Source: Citrobacter freundii
Lineage (GTDB): Bacteria; Bacteroidota; Bacteroidia; Chitinophagales; Chitinophagaceae
Assembly (NCBI GenBank): GCA_003243445.1
Contig: QFQQ01000063.1
Location: 1-38,688, forward strand
Length of the DNA stretch: 38,688 nucleotides
Direction: 5' to 3'
Part shown: positions 33,497 to 38,688 of the stretch, piece by piece
How positions within the stretch are numbered: the first letter of the stretch is position 1
Layout of the letters: the number at the start of each line of letters is the position of its first letter
Program-made: the position numbers and the translations under genes
The notes under the pieces: generated by a model
What the model was told of the DNA's origin: nothing
What the model saw: the letters and a program-made list of their open reading frames with translations, nothing else
Database searches by the model: none

Positions 33497-35269
33497 TCAG
33501 TATCCCGGATTTTGTTCGATACCACTATTTACCTGTGTTTCAGCATTGGCTATCGGGAATAGATACATAGCGTCTGTGAAATAAGGCCTGGTGACAGTCT
33601 TGGGAGAATAATTAAACGAGCCATTTGCATTCCGGGTGATGGTCACGCCATGGAGATCTATGCCGTATACGTCTTTGGCGATTTTCCACCGGCGTATATC
33701 CCAAAACCGCTGCTCTTCAAATGCGAGCTCAACGCGACGCTCATTGCGGATGATCGTACGCATCTGCTCTTGTGGCAGGCCCGCTGGAAGCGCTGCGGAA
33801 ATACCTGCTCTCTGCCGGATCTTCTCCACTGCTGCGTATATGGATGCATCGGGTCCTGAGTACTCATTCATTGCTTCCGCATACATTAAGAGAATGTCTG
33901 CATACCGGATAATGCACCAGGGCGAAACAAAGCCCCCATCTCTGAAAAAAGTGTTTGTATAATTAGCGTTACTGCTGTCATTTGCGCAAAACTTCTTGGC
34001 ATAATAGCCTGTTTTTGTTTGCACAGGGGCAATCGTAGCATCGTTGGGTTTGTCTTTGCCTCCTTCAAATGTTTCAACAGGCCTTTGCAACCATTTGGCA
34101 CCGTTATAAAATACCGTTTGCTCCAGCCGAGGATCACGGTTAGCGTAAGGGGTTGAAGGATCATACCCAGAAGCAGGATCAGTGATCGGTCTTCCGTTCT
34201 TCATGGGGAAACAATCGACGAACTCCTGCGTGGGACTCACCCGGCCTTCACTGTTTCGATTGCCTGGCTTATAACCCGGCGGCGACATGTAATAGCTATA
34301 AGAGTTATCCGTGCGGGGATCACTCATCCGGAAGAAAATATGTTCTTTGTTTGCCCTCGCCTGCATGAGGGTATAACGATTAGCCTCCAGATCATAAATA
34401 CCCAGATCAATTACGGCTTTCGCCGCGTCTGCGGCAGCTTTCCATCTTTCTAAACTATATGTAGCGAAACCTGTATAAGTCTTACCGGGGTTTGGAGATG
34501 GATTGAACAATGGACTTGCGGCCAGGAGTAATACTTTAGCTTTGATAGAAAGAACAATACTTTTACGCATTCTTCCAAAGTCGGCGTCGGTGGTTCTGTT
34601 CGCAAGCGATGCGTCGGGACGCAGGCTGTCTTTAGCTTTATCAAGTTCGGAAACGATGTAATTAACGCATTCTTCAAAACTGTTGCGTTTCAAACTCAGT
34701 AATGCCGGATCATTCGCATCAAAAACTTTATCACCCACCAGCGGAACGCCTCCATATCTCCTGATCAACTCATAATAAAAATAAGCCCTCAGTGCCCTTG
34801 CCTCGTTGGCTATCCAAACCTTCCGGGTTGAATCGGCCCAGGGAACCTGCTGGTAGTTATTAAAAAAAACATTGGCAGCCCTGATGGCACTGTAGCAATT
34901 GCCCCAGTTATCATCAAATGTCGTAAGAGGACTATAGCCGCCGCGGATAATACCCCACCCATCGTTTCCATCGGCGCTTGGAATAGCATCATCCGAAAAG
35001 CACTCCAGCGGCACCAATGCAGTATTGGTCCGGGAACCGCTGAGCCCGAAGCTTGATCCGCCCAGCATACGATTATACCCTGAAGGGATCTTAGCATAGA
35101 TATTCGAAACCCATTTATACGCCTGGTCGCCTGTAGGATCGTTCTGATCGAATATAAAATCAATCGTTAACAGGTTAAGCGGTTTATCTTCAAAAGCTTT
35201 TTTGCAGGATGATAATGCAAGGATGCCCGTAATAAAAGCCAGGCAGAGCCAGCCATAATTCTTTCTCAT
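33497..35269 (-). CDS. SusD/RagB-family glycan-binding lipoprotein (pair 3)
   Basis: A 590-residue surface lipoprotein. ATG 35269 (MRKNYGWLCLAFITGILALS) is chosen over one four codons upstream because it begins a usual basic lipoprotein signal; the acylated Cys is residue 22 in SSCKKAFEDKPLN. Core helices include EARALRAYFYYELIRRYGGV and SIKAKVLLLAASPLFNPSPN; the C-terminal region has RNERRVELAFEEQRFWDIRR and ends IEQNPGY. It lies 18 bp after susC3 and 32 bp before susC2. It is near pair 2 SusD in sequence. Sugar specificity cannot be read from the sequence. Confidence 0.95.
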   Translation of the reverse strand: MRKNYGWLCLAFITGILALSSCKKAFEDKPLNLLTIDFIFDQNDPTGDQAYKWVSNIYAKIPSGYNRMLGGSSFGLSGSRTNTALVPLECFSDDAIPSADGNDGWGIIRGGYSPLTTFDDNWGNCYSAIRAANVFFNNYQQVPWADSTRKVWIANEARALRAYFYYELIRRYGGVPLVGDKVFDANDPALLSLKRNSFEECVNYIVSELDKAKDSLRPDASLANRTTDADFGRMRKSIVLSIKAKVLLLAASPLFNPSPNPGKTYTGFATYSLERWKAAADAAKAVIDLGIYDLEANRYTLMQARANKEHIFFRMSDPRTDNSYSYYMSPPGYKPGNRNSEGRVSPTQEFVDCFPMKNGRPITDPASGYDPSTPYANRDPRLEQTVFYNGAKWLQRPVETFEGGKDKPNDATIAPVQTKTGYYAKKFCANDSSNANYTNTFFRDGGFVSPWCIIRYADILLMYAEAMNEYSGPDASIYAAVEKIRQRAGISAALPAGLPQEQMRTIIRNERRVELAFEEQRFWDIRRWKIAKDVYGIDLHGVTITRNANGSFNYSPKTVTRPYFTDAMYLFPIANAETQVNSGIEQNPGY

Positions 35270-35287
35270 ATAGCAATACATTGTCGG

Positions 35288-38170
35288 TTAGAATTTAATG
35301 TTGATACCGAAGTTGAAAACCTTCATGATCGGGTAAGAAAGCCCCCTGGCATCCGACTCAGGGTCCAGGTCTTTTCTCATATCATGTATCTCTGCCCAGG
35401 TAAGAAGATTTAATCCATTGGCAAAAAGACGCACCGAGGGAACACCGATCTTGCGTGTCAATTTTTCAGGGAATGTATAGCCGAGCTCTACATTTTTGAG
35501 ACGGACAAAATCATTATTCTTCAACCAGAAGGAAGACACCTGTGTATTATTGGTGTTAGTGGCTAACCACAATCTCGGCTGCGTGGCTGTTTCCGCCGTT
35601 GCCGGCGTAAACCTTCCCAGGTTATACTCATACGCATTATTTTGCCCGCCGTTCCCAAAGCCATTTATAAAATCACTGTTGAAATAACCCTGACGGTTAA
35701 GGGTTCCCTGGATCAGGACCGAAACGTCAAATCCCTTAATGCTCAATCCTGTGTTGAAACCGTAATAGATGGTAGGTTTTGCATTGCCTATCGGCCCCTG
35801 ATCATCGATCGTGATCTGCCCGTCACCATTGCGGTCCAGATAACGGATATCGCCCGGACGCAAAGAAGATTTAGGTGATGAGGGTAACACCGCCGTAGAC
35901 GGATCATTGATCTCATCGTATGATCTGAACAAACCTATTGCTGTATAGCCATATTGCAATCCCACCGGTCTTCCGGTTGTGATCTGGTAGTCATATTTTT
36001 TAGGCAATTCAGCATTGTACACCACTTTTGACTTAACGAGTGAGAAATTACCGGTGATGTAGTAGTTGATCTTATTACTGCTTTGCCGCCAGGTTGCGGA
36101 AATATCGGTACCCCAATAATTGAACCGCTGATAATTCTGAAGCGGATATCCTGCGCCAAATACGGCAGTGACCAAAGTCGGAGCCGCAACCAGGTCATAA
36201 AACCTGTTAAAGAAGTAGTCGGCGGTGATCGTCAGCTTATCGTGCCATAAGCCAAGATCCATTCCGATATTGAGTTTTTTTGCTTTTTCCGGACGAAGCC
36301 CTGTATTGGCGATGGCATTCTCACCCGTACCTGCTTCGAGCGAAGAACCGGACCCGTACCAGTAGCTGTTGCTGCTGAAATAAGTTTGTATGTAAGAGAA
36401 ATATCCCGCGTTTACCTGGCCGGTCAGTCCATAATTTGCCCTTAGCTTCATCAGGCTGATCATAGGAAGGCTGTGGCTGATGAATGCTTCCTTATGTAAG
36501 TTCCAGCCCAGACCAGCCGCCCAATAGGAAGCCCACCGGCTGGATGGAGTAAGCCAGTTATATCCACCATAACTGTATGCTCCTTCTGCGATGTATTTTT
36601 CTTTGAACGCGTAATTCAATTTAGCTGCATACGCAGTATATATTTCCGGAAGGTTGGTGTTACTGAATACAAGCCTGTTTTGCTGGTTGGCCACCGCCAG
36701 TGCGGATATCGCATGGTCACCGAACGTCCTGTCATAGCCAAGTGATCCTTCGAGATAGACAATCCTGTATCTGTCATTGGCACCTCCGGCAGTGGTTTGC
36801 TCGGTGGTTGAGCCATATTTGGTGTAGGTATTATTCAGATACTGATATACCTCGAAATTCTTGGCTCTGGTCGTCGTGTAATAAGCGGTATTATTATTGG
36901 ATGCTTTGGCTTTTAACACAAGCCCTTTGGTAAGTACGTCCAGTTTCTGGGTAACTTCCAGGTCAACCGCGATATCTCTCACGTCCTGGAACTGGTAACC
37001 GCGTGAAACGGCCTGCCCCCATATGTTGGCATTGCCCTGGTATTTATCGCTGCCGCCAAGCGTCCCGTTAGGGTTGAAAACGGGATAAGCAAGTTGCGGT
37101 GTATTTACCAGGGATGAAAAGATGCCGCCAACACCGCCGCCGGGCTGATTATATCGTTGAAAGCGGCCAAAGAGATTTAGTTGAACAAAAGTTACAGGCG
37201 TTACGTCCACTCCAACATTCGACCGCAAAGCATACCGGTCTGCCTGACTGTTGGTATTGTATTTATTTTCGGGACTGGTCCTGATGATCCCTTCTTCTTT
37301 CATTTTGTCGAGATCGACAAAATACCTGAAGCCTTTTCCCTTGCCCTGAATATTCAGATTGTAACGGGTTATTCCGGCCCTGTTTTTTAATATTGTATTA
37401 TACCAGTCTACGTCTGGATATAAATAGGGATCTGTATGATTCTTGTAGGCATCAATCTGGGCCTGTGAGTATTGAGGCGTAATTGCCGTTGCCCCTGCAT
37501 CATTTTGCCTGGCCTCGTTATACAGCGTGGCATATTGCCAGGCAGGCAGCGGCTTCGGAAGGGTTGTCGGTGTTTCAAAACCGGATTGGGCAGTAAACGA
37601 GATCCGGGGTTTACCGATATCACCTCTTTTCGTCCTGATGGAAATTATTCCGTAAGAAGAACGCTGACCAAACATGACCGTTGAAAGCGCGTCTTTCAAG
37701 ACAGTAATTGATTCAATCTGCTCGGGATCGATGGATTGATATCCCCTTTCAATGCCGTCGATCAATATGATCTGTGCTCTGGCGCCGCGGATATTGAAGC
37801 CGACCCCGGATCCGTCCAGGCCGGGACCTCCGCTACTGAAAAAGACGTTCAGCCCCGGTATGCGTCCGGGCAAAGTCTGCAGGATCTGTGGGCTGGGAGT
37901 TGTAATTAACTGATCATTAAAAACGGATACAGCAGATTGAAGGAGCCTGGCTTTGGACTGTTCTCCAAAAAGAACGGGAACGGTCGCAGTCTTCGATATT
38001 TCGATGACGGAATCCAGCGTTGGATTTGGCCGGGAGGTATCGGCAACTTGCGCCCGGGCAGATGAAATGATCAGTAGCAAAGCAATCAGAAAAAGCAGGT
38101 TTATCTTACAATGCACTTGCCTTTTCAAACCAGAAGGCCGCAGAATACCCTCTGTTAGTTTTTTTTTCAT
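35288..38170 (-). CDS. SusC-like TonB-dependent transporter without N-terminal regulatory-like domain (pair 3)
   Basis: A 960-residue outer-membrane importer and first gene of the 28-kb operon. A basic stretch (MKKKLTEGILRPSGLKRQVH) precedes the signal-peptide core NLLFLIALLLIISSARAQ. In contrast to the other two SusC proteins there is no carboxypeptidase-D-regulatory-like repeat. A short linker (residues about 41-75, LDSVIEISKTATVPVLFGEQ) leads straight into the plug (ILQTLPGRIPGLNVFFSSGG, ESITVLKDALSTVMFGQRSS). The barrel ends KVFNFGINIKF. Loss of that domain accounts for most of the 60-70 residue difference from the neighbours. The other SusC features are intact and a SusD partner follows 18 bp on, so it is likely functional. 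The promoter should lie in 38171-38450, but I could not place it convincingly. Confidence 0.94.
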   Translation of the reverse strand: MKKKLTEGILRPSGLKRQVHCKINLLFLIALLLIISSARAQVADTSRPNPTLDSVIEISKTATVPVLFGEQSKARLLQSAVSVFNDQLITTPSPQILQTLPGRIPGLNVFFSSGGPGLDGSGVGFNIRGARAQIILIDGIERGYQSIDPEQIESITVLKDALSTVMFGQRSSYGIISIRTKRGDIGKPRISFTAQSGFETPTTLPKPLPAWQYATLYNEARQNDAGATAITPQYSQAQIDAYKNHTDPYLYPDVDWYNTILKNRAGITRYNLNIQGKGKGFRYFVDLDKMKEEGIIRTSPENKYNTNSQADRYALRSNVGVDVTPVTFVQLNLFGRFQRYNQPGGGVGGIFSSLVNTPQLAYPVFNPNGTLGGSDKYQGNANIWGQAVSRGYQFQDVRDIAVDLEVTQKLDVLTKGLVLKAKASNNNTAYYTTTRAKNFEVYQYLNNTYTKYGSTTEQTTAGGANDRYRIVYLEGSLGYDRTFGDHAISALAVANQQNRLVFSNTNLPEIYTAYAAKLNYAFKEKYIAEGAYSYGGYNWLTPSSRWASYWAAGLGWNLHKEAFISHSLPMISLMKLRANYGLTGQVNAGYFSYIQTYFSSNSYWYGSGSSLEAGTGENAIANTGLRPEKAKKLNIGMDLGLWHDKLTITADYFFNRFYDLVAAPTLVTAVFGAGYPLQNYQRFNYWGTDISATWRQSSNKINYYITGNFSLVKSKVVYNAELPKKYDYQITTGRPVGLQYGYTAIGLFRSYDEINDPSTAVLPSSPKSSLRPGDIRYLDRNGDGQITIDDQGPIGNAKPTIYYGFNTGLSIKGFDVSVLIQGTLNRQGYFNSDFINGFGNGGQNNAYEYNLGRFTPATAETATQPRLWLATNTNNTQVSSFWLKNNDFVRLKNVELGYTFPEKLTRKIGVPSVRLFANGLNLLTWAEIHDMRKDLDPESDARGLSYPIMKVFNFGINIKF

Positions 38171-38452
38171 TATGGCAATTTTTAATGGTCAAAAATTTTC
38201 TCGTTAAACAAAGCCGTTCTTAATACATCTATGAGATGGATAGTGGCCCCACGGCCTGCTACCCATCAGTTTGACATGGACGATCTTTTCGTTTTCAACG
38301 GCTTGAGTAAAAAGAAAACTGTTTTAGTTGCGATTGTAAAGCTAACAGTGTCAAACAACTTTTGCGGCGAATTCAGGAGGGGGGTAAACTTCGAAAAGGA
38401 GGGGTATTTCCGCCAAAAAGGTGCGTGATGGCAGTAAAACAGGGCGGATATC
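38171..38452. other. Gene-free region upstream of the 28-kb operon
   Basis: No gene is supported. The region must contain the promoter of the operon. I saw no AraC-type CGAC direct repeat like those at 1521, 7391 and 10271, and no pair of -7/-33 elements at correct spacing. Short G-rich runs, GGAGGGGGGTAAACTT (38377-38392) and GGAGGGGTATTT (38399-38410), form an imperfect direct repeat beside the composite repeat. Confidence 0.5.
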
Positions 38453-38646
38453 GGGCCCCCTCTAAATCTCCCCCCAAGGGGGAGACTTCCCACCACCTGA
38501 AATAAGAGAAGTCAAATCGTATTGAATACTTAGGTTCTATATGATTTGACTTCTCTTTTATAATGACTGTTCAAAGTCTCCCCTTCAGGCTAATCGTTAC
38601 CCAAATTTCCGGACTTGCGTAAGGTTCCCGCAGATTCCGCAGATTT
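38453..38646. repeat. Right copy of the composite intergenic repeat, inverted to the left copy
   Basis: Reading the reverse complement, this has the same three blocks in the same order as 34-106: 38636-38617 (20 of 20 bases), 38606-38588 (19 of 19) and the C/G-rich block 38488-38453. Between the second and third blocks the right copy carries about 100 extra bases that form a nested hairpin (38479-38583). CTGCG-type units run on to 38646. A 76-codon minus-strand open frame across 38266-38496 is rejected because it is made largely of this repeat. Confidence 0.85.
38479..38583. repeat. Nested inverted repeat inside the right composite repeat
   Basis: Outer arms GGGGAGACTT (38479-38488) and AAGTCTCCCC (38574-38583) enclose inner arms AAGAGAAGTCAAATC (38504-38518) and GATTTGACTTCTCTT (38543-38557). 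The inner stem of 15 perfect pairs can extend by four more with a wobble. A separate small palindrome, TCTCCCCCCAAGGGGGAGA, spans 38467-38485. No transposase is encoded, and no left-end counterpart exists, so this looks like a small palindromic insertion or REP-like unit. Confidence 0.75.
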
Positions 38647-38688
38647 TACGCTTACTGCTGTTGAAGCGTCCTGAAGGAATTGAATATT

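Noticed and set aside
38171..38230. Possible -33/-7 pair just before susC3 (TTTG and AATTTTTG on the minus strand)
   Set aside because: Spacing is about 10 bp rather than 19-21, and the -7 box has a mismatch at its first base.
38337..38344. TAGCTTTA on the minus strand as a -7 box for the operon
   Set aside because: No -33 element at the right spacing and no operator beside it; single short boxes occur by chance in AT-rich DNA.
38467..38485. Palindrome of C and G runs as a terminator
   Set aside because: No T-tract follows on either strand and no gene ends here; it is part of the composite repeat.
38266..38496. 76-codon minus-strand open frame upstream of susC3
   Set aside because: Much of it is the composite repeat and G-rich runs; no protein-like pattern.

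Overview
The window is a polysaccharide utilization locus (PUL) of a Bacteroidota bacterium, most likely a soil- or plant-associated member of Chitinophagaceae or a close relative. The evidence is three SusC/SusD pairs, SusD proteins that all end in NPGY, lipobox signal peptides of the S-x-C-K-K type, a Bacteroidota-like -7 element (TAnnTTTG) at recognisable promoters, and repeat families at the edges of a kind I recall from this phylum. There are no RNA genes, CRISPR arrays, transposases or phage genes. Every gene is on the minus strand except one AraC-type regulator.

Region 1 (1-1932): a FucP-like MFS permease bracketed by CTGCG-type repeats. Region 2 (1933-7081): a SusC/SusD pair followed by a rhamnose/fucose-type sugar mutarotase. 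Region 3 (7438-8346): the AraC-type regulator. Region 4 (8428-10065): a GH29 alpha-L-fucosidase with its own promoter region. Region 5 (10317-38170): one tightly packed run of 15 genes read right to left. It holds SusC-SusD-SusC-SusD, a CHRD lipoprotein, a GH28-like beta-helix enzyme, an alginate-lyase-fold protein, a GH88 unsaturated glucuronyl hydrolase, a GH97, a second FucP-like permease, a second alginate-lyase-fold protein, two GH43 enzymes, a second GH97 and a GH95 fucosidase. Region 6 (38171-38688): a gene-free flank carrying a composite repeat that also occurs, inverted, at positions 34-106.

Working model (inference): the target is a fucosylated, uronic-acid-containing glycan. The lyase-fold proteins, and perhaps the beta-helix enzyme, cut the uronate backbone. 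SusC/D pairs import oligomers. GH88 removes unsaturated uronate from the new non-reducing ends. GH43, GH97, GH95 and GH29 remove arabinose/xylose-, galactose/glucose- and fucose-type side units. The permeases take up monosaccharides, and the mutarotase interconverts L-fucose anomers.

The most distinctive signal is a 40-bp operator built from two half-sites 21 bp apart. It occurs three times, always in the same orientation, 33-34 bp from a matching -7 box, upstream of the fucP-like gene, the first susC and the GH29 gene. It is the likely binding site of the AraC-type regulator and defines a fucose sub-regulon inside the locus. The 28-kb operon carries no copy, so it is probably controlled separately.
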